Source: a virus
Virus record (IMG/VR): IMGVR_UViG_3300048625_000009
Coordinates: 1-60,533 of that record
Length of the DNA stretch: 60,533 bases
Strand: one strand, 5' to 3'
The notes below the pieces were generated by a model. That model ran no database searches. It was not told the DNA's origin and saw nothing but the letters and a program-made list of their open reading frames with translations. The translations under genes and the position numbers were made by a program. Positions 6,540 through 15,214 of the stretch are shown here, in pieces (position 1 is the first letter of the stretch; every line of letters begins with the position of its first letter).

Positions 6540-8132
6540 TTATTTTCCTTTAGATTTGTCTTCTGGTTCAGGAGGTTGGTTATCGTCCATTTGCGGGGCG
6601 TTGTAAGCCATATAGTTATCAGAAGCAGCTTGTCCAACTGCAGCCAATGTACCATCAAACTGCGCATTCGCCATATGATAATCTTCTTCAGAGTCCATTT
6701 CTTTCTGCATCTCTTCGATGAGTTCTTCATCTTGGAACAGAACGTTCTCTTTGATCCACTGCATAGAGTAGAACTTACCAATGTACGGTTCGATTTGTTG
6801 TAGAGCACCAAGACGAGCCATAAGGATTTCATTATCCTTTAGTTCAGCATAGTGGTTATCTTCAACGAAATCATAACGGATGTCTTGTTTTAAATCATCC
6901 CACTCATCGGCGCGCATAATATTCTTAGAGATAAGTTGGACACCCAACGCATCAGTAAAGAAGTTAGCGAAACGTTTACGTAAACGAGCAACAAACTTAT
7001 GGAACTTAATTTCATCACGAGAGATTTCAGTGGCACGACCAATTGAGAAACCTTGTTGTTCTTGCATACGACCAACAGGTACGTTTAATGCATGGAACAA
7101 TTTGTTCTGGAAGTATTCGATATCTTGGATGTCACCAAGATTCTGACCACCTGGAAGTGTAGTAATCTCAGTACCCTTACCACCCTCGCGGCGTGGCATC
7201 CAAAAGTCTTCCATCATTGACATATGTTTGCGGTCATCACGAACTTCACCAGTAGTAGCATCGTAAACGATCTTATTACGGAACTTGTTCATAATGTCAG
7301 TTACATACTGTTCGGCTTTAACCTTAGGTAAGTTACCAACGTCAATGTAGAAAATTCTACGTTCAGGGGCACGACTAATACGATAGATGACCATTGAGTC
7401 TTCGATCATCTTTAGTTGGTTTACTGGTTTGATGGCTTTGTGTAAGTATGACAACATCATACTTGTATTAGCATCTAAGAAACCAGATGGAACATAAACA
7501 ACTGAGTCTAGGGAGAGTTTAACACCCTGTGTTGTTTGCTCCGTAATTCCTTTGTCATTGAACAGGTAGTATTCTTCAATCTGTTTAATAACTTCAACAC
7601 CCTTTGGTGTTCTTTCTTTGATTACGTTCTTGATACGACGAATTTTACGTGGATCAATATAACGTAGTTCTGCAATACCATTCTTAGGATTCTTTTCATC
7701 CAAAAGGATCTGGTAGTACAAACGACCGTCAACATACCATGTACGGAAAATGTCATGGCCACGGTCATCTAGTTTGATAAGTTTCAATACATTATTGAAC
7801 TCATCGCGCATCTTTTTCTTGATAGATTCAGAGATGCTAACATCATCTAAATTGATGTTTACAGACTTACCTTTTTCATCAACGATAATTGCTTCGTTTA
7901 CGATATCTTCAATAGCTGAATCACAATCGCTGTACTGAGCAACTTCACGATAACGACGGAGAAGGTCATTCTCATTCTTAATGACCCCATCCAAATCCAT
8001 AACCATACCGTAGTACCCACCAGCATTAATACCAGTGTTTACTACGGTGGCACCGTCCTGTGCCGTTGGGGAGACCACGCTCCCTATTGGCAACTCTTTT
8101 TTACGGCTTATTTCAAATCCAAATAATTGCAT
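6540..8132 (-). CDS. 20: Portal vertex protein gp20
   Basis: 530 residues (524 in T4). It forms the dodecameric portal that nucleates head assembly and is the docking site for the terminase and neck. Recognised by the family segments YREVAQYSDCDSAIEDIVNEA (about residues 62-82), ELRYIDPRKIRR, and IEDSMVIYRISRAPERRIFY, with a long acidic helical C-terminus. The start has AAGG 8 bases upstream. It is followed by the core and protease genes in T4 order. Confidence 0.97.
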   Translation of the reverse strand: MQLFGFEISRKKELPIGSVVSPTAQDGATVVNTGINAGGYYGMVMDLDGVIKNENDLLRRYREVAQYSDCDSAIEDIVNEAIIVDEKGKSVNINLDDVSISESIKKKMRDEFNNVLKLIKLDDRGHDIFRTWYVDGRLYYQILLDEKNPKNGIAELRYIDPRKIRRIKNVIKERTPKGVEVIKQIEEYYLFNDKGITEQTTQGVKLSLDSVVYVPSGFLDANTSMMLSYLHKAIKPVNQLKMIEDSMVIYRISRAPERRIFYIDVGNLPKVKAEQYVTDIMNKFRNKIVYDATTGEVRDDRKHMSMMEDFWMPRREGGKGTEITTLPGGQNLGDIQDIEYFQNKLFHALNVPVGRMQEQQGFSIGRATEISRDEIKFHKFVARLRKRFANFFTDALGVQLISKNIMRADEWDDLKQDIRYDFVEDNHYAELKDNEILMARLGALQQIEPYIGKFYSMQWIKENVLFQDEELIEEMQKEMDSEEDYHMANAQFDGTLAAVGQAASDNYMAYNAPQMDDNQPPEPEDKSKGK

Positions 8133-8150
8133 TATATAACCTTCAGTTTA

Positions 8151-8738
8151 TTATAGAGGGATAGAACCAACTGGAGTATCAACGCTAACGTTAACACCGA
8201 AGCCAGAAGAAGCACCAGTACCAGAAGTGAAGAAGTTGTATGTGAATTCCACATCAAACTGTTCAATTGCGTTCTGTTGTTCGTAGTCTAAACCGATAGC
8301 ACCGATAGATGTTGGGAAAGCATCAAAGAACTTATAAGTCTTGATGATAGCGCCAGAGCGATCTAATTGGTGAATAGACAAGTCAACTTGATAGTCAGAA
8401 GGATTGACCTTACCATTAGTAGTGTCGTAGTTCTGGATACCAGATTGCCATTGTTCCAATGCGTTACGGATACCAAAAGTAGTATCGTTATAGATTGTTA
8501 CAGACCATGGTTGGAATGTACGTTCACCAGCAAAGTTAACTGGGCGTCCTTTAAACAAGACTGGAATAGTCTCGATAGTTGACGCTGGTAACTGAGCAGC
8601 TTTACACAAGAACTGTGCACGTTGTCCAGCTACCGCACCCAATGTAACGAAGGATGGGAATGTTAGTTCGGCACGGAATTGGTTAGGACGAGCGCCCCCG
8701 CCAATCATCTGTGACTTAAAATCAGCAATATTTGCCAT
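8151..8738 (-). CDS. 19: Tail tube protein gp19
   Basis: 195 residues (163 in T4). It polymerises as hexameric rings into the tail tube. It carries the gp19 family pattern: FRAELTFPSFV near the start, LCKAAQLPASTIETIPV, VNFAGERTFQPWSVTIYND, and KFFDAFPTSIGAIGLDYEQQN near residues 137-157. The C-terminal 25 residues (G/S/V-rich) are an extension beyond T4 gp19. It lies directly after the sheath gene, has AAGGAG 8 bases upstream of the ATG, and an AATAAATA element upstream for strong late expression. Confidence 0.95.
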   Translation of the reverse strand: MANIADFKSQMIGGGARPNQFRAELTFPSFVTLGAVAGQRAQFLCKAAQLPASTIETIPVLFKGRPVNFAGERTFQPWSVTIYNDTTFGIRNALEQWQSGIQNYDTTNGKVNPSDYQVDLSIHQLDRSGAIIKTYKFFDAFPTSIGAIGLDYEQQNAIEQFDVEFTYNFFTSGTGASSGFGVNVSVDTPVGSIPL

Positions 8739-8760
8739 TTTGTATCTCCTTATTCTTTCT

Positions 8761-8768
8761 TATTTATT
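8761..8768 (-). promoter_or_regulatory. Late-promoter match (AATAAATA) upstream of gene 19
   Basis: Lies in the 36-base gap between genes 18 and 19, 22 bases before the gene 19 ATG, leaving room for the AAGGAG ribosome site in the leader. Confidence 0.55.
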
Positions 8769-8774
8769 CTCTAA

Positions 8775-10943
8775 TTAAGCACCTAATTCGCTGAAGCTAA
8801 TGCTAGAACGAGCAGCCACGAAGTTTAGAGTAATAAAGTTGATAGAACGGTTTGGCTTAACGTAGATGTCAGCAACAAAGTTGTTAGAGTCAATTACTTG
8901 ACCAGTGTTGTTAGACTCATCACACTTAACAGCGAAATCAGTAATACCACGACGACCTTGGATGTCACGTAGGAATGGCTCGATCAAGTTCTTGAACTGA
9001 GCGCGAGTGAACGGATCGTTGAATTCAAACAACTGATACTTAGCAGCAGTAGCGATAGCTTTTTCCATAACGATGAACAAGCGACGAACGTTGATACGAT
9101 CGAATGCAGATGGCTTTGCCAACAATGTCTTGTCACCGAATAGAACAGTACCTTCGCCTGGGAATGTTACAACTGGGTTTACACCAGCTTTGTACAGAAC
9201 ATCACGATCTGCTTTAGTTGGGTTGTGTGCCAATTTAACAACGTTCTTGATCTGACCACGTGTTAGACCAGATGGAGAGAACCATGGGTCATTAGTGTAA
9301 TCAGTACGTGCGCATAGACCAGCAGTATCACCGTTCAATGGAACCCAACGGTATTTATCGTTGTAACGGTCATATTGATACTTGTAACCAGAGTCAAGTA
9401 CAGCGTAAGAAGTAGAAGGTAATACGTTACGGTAAGCAACGATCTTATCTGTAGCAGCAGAACCACCACCGATAATAACTTCACCAGTATCTACGTCTTG
9501 TGGAGATGCGAATACCACGCAGTCTAGACGAGTTTCAGCAACATTACCGATAACGTAATCAACAACAGTAGCATCAGCCTTGCCCATTAGAACTAGAGAG
9601 ATATCATATTGAGCATCATCAGCAAACAAAGAGTAAGCTGTTTCTAATTGGCCATCAGTAGCAGTAAGGTTATCAACACCACCAGAAAGCGCACGAGTCA
9701 CTGCAGAACCGATAGTAACGAATGATTTACCAGCAGAAGATGTACCCCAGTTGGTGCCACCAGCAGTATGATCCATCCAATAGATGTATTGTGAACCATT
9801 ATTGATAGCGTCTTTGTAATAGTTGTTAGTACCATCAGACTTCTTAACATCAGAAGCCTTAGAAACAAACGCGAATTTTTCTAGAACAGTTCCTGGTGTT
9901 CCTGTCCATAGACCGTTATCGTCAACAACAACAACGTGCAGTTCATCATTAGAACCACCAAGACCATCAGCATAAGAAGATGTGCTTGGAGCAGAATCAA
10001 AGTTAGCTTTGTATGCCCACGCACCGAAAGATGCAGAGTCAGCCATAGAAACTGTTAGAGAGTTTCCTAGAGAACCTGGAAAACGAGCAGCCCACTCACC
10101 GTTAACACCTTCGCCATTAGCAAAAGACATTAAATAGTCATTAGTATTATTGATCTTAACACCACCAACAGCAATTAAAGCTGTATACACAGCAGTAGTA
10201 CCAGAAGCAGGTGGAGCAATTGTTACTGTAGGAGCAGTAGAGTAACCTGTACCAGCATTAGTAATAGTTAAACCAACGATAGTAGAAGCAGAAATTGTTA
10301 CTGTACCAGCAACGAAACCATTACCGCCACCAACAGTTACTGTAGGAGCAGAAGTGTATCCAGAACCAGCTGTATCGATAACGATAGCGCTGATAGATCC
10401 ACCAGATTGGGTTACATGAGCAGTTGGGGCAACACCACCAGCAAGTTGCGGAGCAGAAAATGTGACGATAGATCCATCAGAATATCCAGAACCACCTTGA
10501 GAAACTGTAACACCAGTTACGCCTCCACCAGACAAACGAGCAGTAGCAGTAGCTTGAATACCAGAAACATCATCAGGTGCTGTAATGGAAACTGCTGGAA
10601 CAGAAGTATATCCAGAGCCTACATTACCTTGAGCGAAACCAGTAATAGTACCAGTTTGAATAGCAACAGCGTTGCGTTGTGTGCCAGTGTCAGCGCGGCT
10701 GATCAAAAGGCTATTTGTATAAGACAGGAAGTTCGCTGCAGTAAAAAAGGCTTGGGCATTGGCGTCTTGTGGCTTACCGAAGATACGAACTAATTCGTTC
10801 TCGGAAGTAACAGATGTAGGAGCCAAAACTGGACCCCATGCAAACGCACCAGCGAATGCTCCACGTGAGCTAGACACGGCTGGAACGATTGCTGAAAAAT
10901 CTTTTTCTACGACTGCAACGCCTGGAGATAATTGGAAAGGCAT
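8775..10943 (-). CDS. 18: Tail sheath protein gp18
   Basis: 722 residues (659 in T4), the contractile sheath subunit. The N-terminus has the family start FQLSPGVAVVEKDFS and SSRGAFAGAFAWGPV (residues 3-39); the C-terminal third has YQLFEFNDPFTRAQFKNL and PNRSINFITLNF, the core domain that makes the inter-subunit mesh. Residues about 104-260 are not typical of gp18: they hold four copies of a G(S/T)GY(T/S)xxP repeat (109, 151, 193, 231), probably a surface domain on the sheath exterior. Ribosome site AAGGAGAA. It follows gene 17 as in T4, after an 80-base gap with a promoter-like element. Confidence 0.96.
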   Translation of the reverse strand: MPFQLSPGVAVVEKDFSAIVPAVSSSRGAFAGAFAWGPVLAPTSVTSENELVRIFGKPQDANAQAFFTAANFLSYTNSLLISRADTGTQRNAVAIQTGTITGFAQGNVGSGYTSVPAVSITAPDDVSGIQATATARLSGGGVTGVTVSQGGSGYSDGSIVTFSAPQLAGGVAPTAHVTQSGGSISAIVIDTAGSGYTSAPTVTVGGGNGFVAGTVTISASTIVGLTITNAGTGYSTAPTVTIAPPASGTTAVYTALIAVGGVKINNTNDYLMSFANGEGVNGEWAARFPGSLGNSLTVSMADSASFGAWAYKANFDSAPSTSSYADGLGGSNDELHVVVVDDNGLWTGTPGTVLEKFAFVSKASDVKKSDGTNNYYKDAINNGSQYIYWMDHTAGGTNWGTSSAGKSFVTIGSAVTRALSGGVDNLTATDGQLETAYSLFADDAQYDISLVLMGKADATVVDYVIGNVAETRLDCVVFASPQDVDTGEVIIGGGSAATDKIVAYRNVLPSTSYAVLDSGYKYQYDRYNDKYRWVPLNGDTAGLCARTDYTNDPWFSPSGLTRGQIKNVVKLAHNPTKADRDVLYKAGVNPVVTFPGEGTVLFGDKTLLAKPSAFDRINVRRLFIVMEKAIATAAKYQLFEFNDPFTRAQFKNLIEPFLRDIQGRRGITDFAVKCDESNNTGQVIDSNNFVADIYVKPNRSINFITLNFVAARSSISFSELGA
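10158..10634 (-). repeat. GSGYTSxPxV repeat insertion in sheath gene
   Basis: Four imperfect coding repeats of 38-42 residues with the core GSGYTSVPAV, GSGYSDGSIV, GSGYTSAPTV and GTGYSTAPTV. Each unit is glycine-rich and ends in alternating hydrophobic residues, as in short beta hairpins. The same unit occurs in gp14, gp8 and gp53 of this phage. Confidence 0.85.
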
Positions 10944-10998
10944 TGTAATTCTCCTTGTTAATAAGTTTTACTTTAGACAGAAAATCGTGTCTACATTT

Positions 10999-11005
10999 TA
11001 TTTAG
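10999..11005 (-). promoter_or_regulatory. CTAAATA late-promoter-like element upstream of gene 18
   Basis: Minus strand reads AACTAAATAAAA in the 80-base intergenic gap between genes 17 and 18, 55 bases before the sheath ATG. It is the only late-type element in this gap and would supply extra sheath mRNA. Confidence 0.5.
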
Positions 11006-11023
11006 TTTTTACAAGTTTTCAAC

Positions 11024-12604
11024 TCAGAAATTCAAAGGCTCGGCATCACCGTCCCCATTATCATAGAATCCGAATGGCGTCAGTTCCTCTTCGATAGCTT
11101 GCATTTGTTTCTTATACATAATCTCTCGGAGGTTTACATTATTTAGCTCTTTAAAATACGGGTTAGTTGTTAGCCAACCAAAGAGAACCAACGGCATTAC
11201 CAAATCATCGTGATAGCCTTCATCTGCTGCGTAAGAACCCTTAACCTCAATAAATGTTGAGATTTCAGAGATTGTATCAGCATCGTTAACAATCAGCTTA
11301 TTTTCTTCGACCATAGCTTTGAAGTTGTGACATCCAATGCGTTTGACCTTTTTATCAGTGTTAACACCCAGTTGAGTTTTACCTCCACCGAAGCCACCAC
11401 CAATTACCTGTCCATTAGTGTGGCGGTTTACCATTAGAATGTTCTCATATTCGAGTTCACTATAAAGTATGTGCGCAACTTGTTCACTAATGTTAGTTTC
11501 AATTAAGATATAAGCCTCATTGTATTCCTTACCAATCTTGTATAAAACGTTAGGATACAACAGCGGGCTAATCTCGTTATTTCTGTACTTACCAACAATA
11601 CGGTAAGGTACTTCTGTTATGTCGATAATCTGGAAAGCAGAGTGATCTCCACCAACACCTTTAGCGACGTCAGCAATAATACAATATGTATGCCCAGCAG
11701 ATGGACGTACATAGATGTCTAAACCATCTTTCTGATAGATTAGTGGATCCACAGACATCTTAGCAATAACATCGGCGTTGACCAATGTTAAACTAGAACC
11801 CAAGAACTTACATGCAACCTCTTGGTTGTACTTTAGTTCACCAAGCATCATCTTCTGTTCTTGTGCCCACTTCTCATCACGACCTGGAATTTCCCAGTAA
11901 GGAATGAATAGAGGGACAAATCCGTTACGACCTTTCTCAGCATCATTCCAGAATTTCCAGAAGTGATTATAACCAAGTGGCGTAGAAGATAGAAGAATCT
12001 TTGTTGTTTGACCCGCAGAAATAGTAGGGTAAACAGAAGTGAAGAACTGTTCAGCAACAGTGTTTGGAATAATCGCAGCTTCGTCAACATACAATAAGTT
12101 AACAGACTTACCACGAATACCAGAAGCAGATGTTGCTGCAGTGAATACTTTAGAACCATTTTCTAGTTCAATGTCACCTTTGTTCCAAGTAGTAACACCT
12201 TGTTGGAGCCATATTGGAAGAGCCTCATACATAGTCTGATAACGATCCAAAACTTCACGAGCAGCAGTGGCTTTGTTTGCCAAAATAGCTACGTTCTTGT
12301 TTGCTTGGAATAGAGTGTACCAAAGGATATAGGCAGCTGATGTAGTCGTCTTACCTTGCTGACGACCTTCCATAAGAATAACACGACGGTTATTATGGAT
12401 GACATTGATTTTGTTTTTCTGACAATCATACAGAGCGAACTTAATCAGACCATGATCTAGAGAAACGATGTAACAGTAATTTTCAATAAAGTAGATAGGG
12501 TCTTGGGAGCACTTCATATACTCCTGAACTTGTTCAGATGTATAGTTTACCTGAACTCCAGCTGCCTTTAAGTTACCATTTGAATTATAATTTTCTGATG
12601 CCAT
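11024..12604 (-). CDS. 17: Terminase large subunit gp17
   Basis: 526 residues (610 in T4), the DNA packaging motor. The ATPase domain has Walker A GRQQGKTT (80-87), Walker B VNLLYVDEAA (Asp174, Glu175) and the coupling motif SSTP (206-209). The RNase-H-like nuclease has Asp312 (CIIADVAKG), Asp320 (GGDHSAF) and the late acidic pair in YHDDLVM (466-467). The ATG overlaps the gene 15 stop by 1 base. The partner small subunit is not adjacent: gp16 is encoded 40 kb away on the other strand (52183-52599). Confidence 0.97.
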   Translation of the reverse strand: MASENYNSNGNLKAAGVQVNYTSEQVQEYMKCSQDPIYFIENYCYIVSLDHGLIKFALYDCQKNKINVIHNNRRVILMEGRQQGKTTTSAAYILWYTLFQANKNVAILANKATAAREVLDRYQTMYEALPIWLQQGVTTWNKGDIELENGSKVFTAATSASGIRGKSVNLLYVDEAAIIPNTVAEQFFTSVYPTISAGQTTKILLSSTPLGYNHFWKFWNDAEKGRNGFVPLFIPYWEIPGRDEKWAQEQKMMLGELKYNQEVACKFLGSSLTLVNADVIAKMSVDPLIYQKDGLDIYVRPSAGHTYCIIADVAKGVGGDHSAFQIIDITEVPYRIVGKYRNNEISPLLYPNVLYKIGKEYNEAYILIETNISEQVAHILYSELEYENILMVNRHTNGQVIGGGFGGGKTQLGVNTDKKVKRIGCHNFKAMVEENKLIVNDADTISEISTFIEVKGSYAADEGYHDDLVMPLVLFGWLTTNPYFKELNNVNLREIMYKKQMQAIEEELTPFGFYDNGDGDAEPLNF

Positions 12605-13347
12605 TAAAAGTTATTCATCCAGTTTTCACTGGAAACAGTAGCGTTAGTTGTATCACCTGTCGCTACGAATGTTTGATTCGGATTAGCGAAGTTCTCGTTG
12701 TTGCCGATATTTGCGTTAACTTGGGAGATAACATTTTTATCAGTAACTGGACCATATAAATTCAACTTCATTTCAAAGTTTAATGTATGTGTCACAAAAC
12801 GACGATCTTGGAAAGATCCATCGTATTCATCATCGACTTGAACACTATTTAGAATGATAGGTACATCAGTCTGAATCCCCATCTCTGGAATAGCATTAAT
12901 CGTTAAAGTGTAATCTGGAGTAAATGTTGGAAGGATCTGTTCAATAATTTGGAGACCATCTTCCTGTGTTTTTGTCAAAATGTATAATGACATATCTAAT
13001 GTGTATGGCACTGGAGTATATACTGCAGACTGACTTGATCCAGTACCAGACTTAACTTGTTGCATACGATTAGTTTTACGATGCGCATCATATCTGTAAC
13101 CAGTAATCTCGAAAGACATTCTTGGTAGAGTTGTATATGTATTGTTTTCTAGGTTTGGATCAGAGTCCAAACGAACAATCCATTTTTCCTTTGGTGCGTA
13201 GGCTAAAGGAATTTGTAGTCTTTGAGCAGTTGTGCCATTAACAGAGTCGCCAACTTTTCGATCAATGTAGATGTCACTAAACAAGCGACCAAATGCTACA
13301 ATGCTTTTGCGAATGATGCCGTGGTAATAGATGTTTCCGTTAAGCAT
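12604..13347 (-). CDS. 15: Tail sheath terminator gp15
   Basis: 247 residues (272 in T4). It forms the hexameric ring that caps the sheath and connects the tail to the neck. The N-terminus YYHGIIRKSIVAFGRLFSDI is followed by QIPLAYAPKEKW and LPRMSFEITGYRYDAHRKTN (residues about 86-105), matching the T4 gp15 segments PITYASKEHF and LPRINLHLVDFSYNA. The start overlaps the gene 14 stop by 1 base. Confidence 0.93.
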   Translation of the reverse strand: MLNGNIYYHGIIRKSIVAFGRLFSDIYIDRKVGDSVNGTTAQRLQIPLAYAPKEKWIVRLDSDPNLENNTYTTLPRMSFEITGYRYDAHRKTNRMQQVKSGTGSSQSAVYTPVPYTLDMSLYILTKTQEDGLQIIEQILPTFTPDYTLTINAIPEMGIQTDVPIILNSVQVDDEYDGSFQDRRFVTHTLNFEMKLNLYGPVTDKNVISQVNANIGNNENFANPNQTFVATGDTTNATVSSENWMNNF

Positions 13348-14246
13348 TATTTAATCTCACCGAATGGATTAGACTCATCGAAGTTGATAACTGTTGACGC
13401 TTCTTGTTTAAATTTATTGTTATCGCCATAGCTCTCTGTTTTGTCGATATCTATTTCAACTTCACATGTAGCTTGTGCTCCAATGCCATCACCATTGATA
13501 GTTATTAGAGGTGGTGTCTGATAACCAGTTCCTGCATTTGTGATTGTGATAGAGGTGATAACCCCATTAGTGATAACAGGTGTTAACACTGCTCCGAAGC
13601 CAGCTGCGCTCACTAAAGAGATAGTTGCTGATGTATAACCAGATCCACCATTAACAATAGTTGTCTTTACTACTTCACCATGAGGGTTTCGAGTAGTATT
13701 TGTATTAAATGTTTTCAATGTTTCGAATGTATCAATAGCAGCAATGCCAGTATCGATACTTTCAGAAGCATATTGGAATAGTTCTACTTGGAGTTTGTAA
13801 ACGTATAGCTTACCGAGTTGGTAGAATGGGTCTTGATGCTGAACAAACTTAATTTCAAACAACCCCTTTGATAATGGGAAATAGATTAAGTCGCCTTCAT
13901 TTGGACGATTAGGTAACTGAGTCACTCCATATCGACCAACGAACATATCCCAACGTCTACGAGATACAACTAAGGTAGCAGACTGTTCGACCATAAGACC
14001 AAACTTCTGAATAAATGCTCCCTGCCCACCGAATGAATCTACATTCTCGAAATACATTTCAATAGGGAATGCAGACTTAAATTCACTAAGACGATCTTCA
14101 CCTAGAATGTTATCCTTTGACACTAATGTTCTTGGGATGTACATAACCTCGTTCCCATACATACGTAACGATTCGATGATTAGATCTTCTACAAGGTACT
14201 GCTCATTGCGAGTACCGTGTGTAAAGTAAACATTAGTTGTTGACAT
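13347..14246 (-). CDS. 14: Neck protein gp14
   Basis: 299 residues (256 in T4). With gp13 it forms the neck that closes the filled head. The N-terminal 180 residues match the family: ESLRMYGNEVMYIPR, FGLMVEQSATLVVSRRRW, EGDLIYFPL and QLGKLYVYKLQVELFQYASE. Residues about 190-266 are a glycine-rich insert with two copies of the GSGYT/GTGYQTPP repeat (201, 239). The C-terminus DFDESNPFGEI-like end (INFDESNPFGEIK) is conserved in gp14. It is translationally coupled with genes 13 and 15. Confidence 0.93.
   Translation of the reverse strand: MSTTNVYFTHGTRNEQYLVEDLIIESLRMYGNEVMYIPRTLVSKDNILGEDRLSEFKSAFPIEMYFENVDSFGGQGAFIQKFGLMVEQSATLVVSRRRWDMFVGRYGVTQLPNRPNEGDLIYFPLSKGLFEIKFVQHQDPFYQLGKLYVYKLQVELFQYASESIDTGIAAIDTFETLKTFNTNTTRNPHGEVVKTTIVNGGSGYTSATISLVSAAGFGAVLTPVITNGVITSITITNAGTGYQTPPLITINGDGIGAQATCEVEIDIDKTESYGDNNKFKQEASTVINFDESNPFGEIK
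13449..13679 (-). repeat. Two GSGYT-type repeats inserted in gene 14
   Basis: Two units spaced 38 residues apart (GSGYTSATIS and GTGYQTPPLI), separated by FGAVLTPVITNGVITSIT. The linker is nearly the same as in gp53 (AVITNGVITNI), so the two inserts are closely related. Confidence 0.85.
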
Positions 14247-14247
14247 C

Positions 14248-15204
14248 TTAGCCCATTATGAAGTTTAGTGGTGCTGACTTGTTTTGTAAGTCATCTTCTA
14301 ACTCTCGAATCTCTTGCGTAGCTTCTAAGTATAGCTTATCACCATCAAGTGTAACACCACCTGGAAGTTGAATGCCAGAGAATTTCTTAATGTTAATCGC
14401 CCATTGTTTCTTGAACTGCGCTGTGACATATCGTTTCAGCCATGCTTCATTCCAGATTTTAGTCCACTGAGTAGGGTCCATTGCACGATAACACTTGATG
14501 ATAATATAATCACCGAATGCTACATCAGACTGCCAGTTGATATCAAGATACATACGATCTTGTAAACGGTTAAAACGGAAATTGTCTTTACCATTTAGAG
14601 TCCAGTCTAGTAAGTCTAGATGCTGCATAACAGTAGTGTAGTAAATGATAGATGTAGATGTTAAATCGTACAAGTCATTCAAACGTAATTGGTACTGTAA
14701 ATCAAAAATGTTCTTAGAAGATGATGCTTGCCCGATAGAAAGAACATCTGTAATACCATAGACATAGTCTGGAATATTGATGTAACGATTATCATATTCA
14801 CGTGGAGTGATAGAAACTGTAGTTGCAGTAACTGTTGTTCCTTGAATAGCCTCGCCTGGAATAAACGTACCAACAATATTTTTAACAAGCAATAGTGTTC
14901 CAGCAGACATGCGCTGAGATTCGCGTGTTACTGTAGCCTTAGCTCCAGAAGTTGCTCCAGTGATATGTTCTTCGAGAGCAAATTGATCTGCAACCGCAGT
15001 AGTAAGGATAATTTCTGATGCGCGAATTTGTTGCTTTAGATAAATTTCTTCGACACCTTCGTAATGATACAGACGCCAGTAGTCTAGACACTCATCAATA
15101 CGGTCTTCTAACTGATCGTCGTCTACGTTAATTTCCAATACTGGAGCACCAAGTGCTCTCAAGCAGTATTGTTTTAGAGATTCTCTAGATGTTGGGATAG
15201 CCAT
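14248..15204 (-). CDS. 13: Neck protein gp13
   Basis: 318 residues (309 in T4). It stabilises the packaged head and joins it to the tail with gp14. Family markers: the N-terminal LKQYCLRALGAPVLEINVDDDQ start and DRIDECLDYWRLYHYEGVEE, followed by VYGITDVLSI, YTTVMQHLDLLDW and the RAMDPTQWTKIWNEAWL block (about residues 244-260). A short glycine/threonine-rich stretch (80-125) interrupts the N-terminal half. The ATG has AAGG 9 bases upstream. It lies directly after a fibre gene in the T4 wac position. Confidence 0.94.
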   Translation of the reverse strand: MAIPTSRESLKQYCLRALGAPVLEINVDDDQLEDRIDECLDYWRLYHYEGVEEIYLKQQIRASEIILTTAVADQFALEEHITGATSGAKATVTRESQRMSAGTLLLVKNIVGTFIPGEAIQGTTVTATTVSITPREYDNRYINIPDYVYGITDVLSIGQASSSKNIFDLQYQLRLNDLYDLTSTSIIYYTTVMQHLDLLDWTLNGKDNFRFNRLQDRMYLDINWQSDVAFGDYIIIKCYRAMDPTQWTKIWNEAWLKRYVTAQFKKQWAINIKKFSGIQLPGGVTLDGDKLYLEATQEIRELEDDLQNKSAPLNFIMG

Positions 15205-15214
15205 TTGTTATACC

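Noticed and set aside
6539-6832. Longer upstream part of the frame of the 153-aa core protein
   Set aside because: It overlaps the portal gene over its full length and is Lys/Ser/Thr-rich nonsense; the ATG at 6538 has a good ribosome site.
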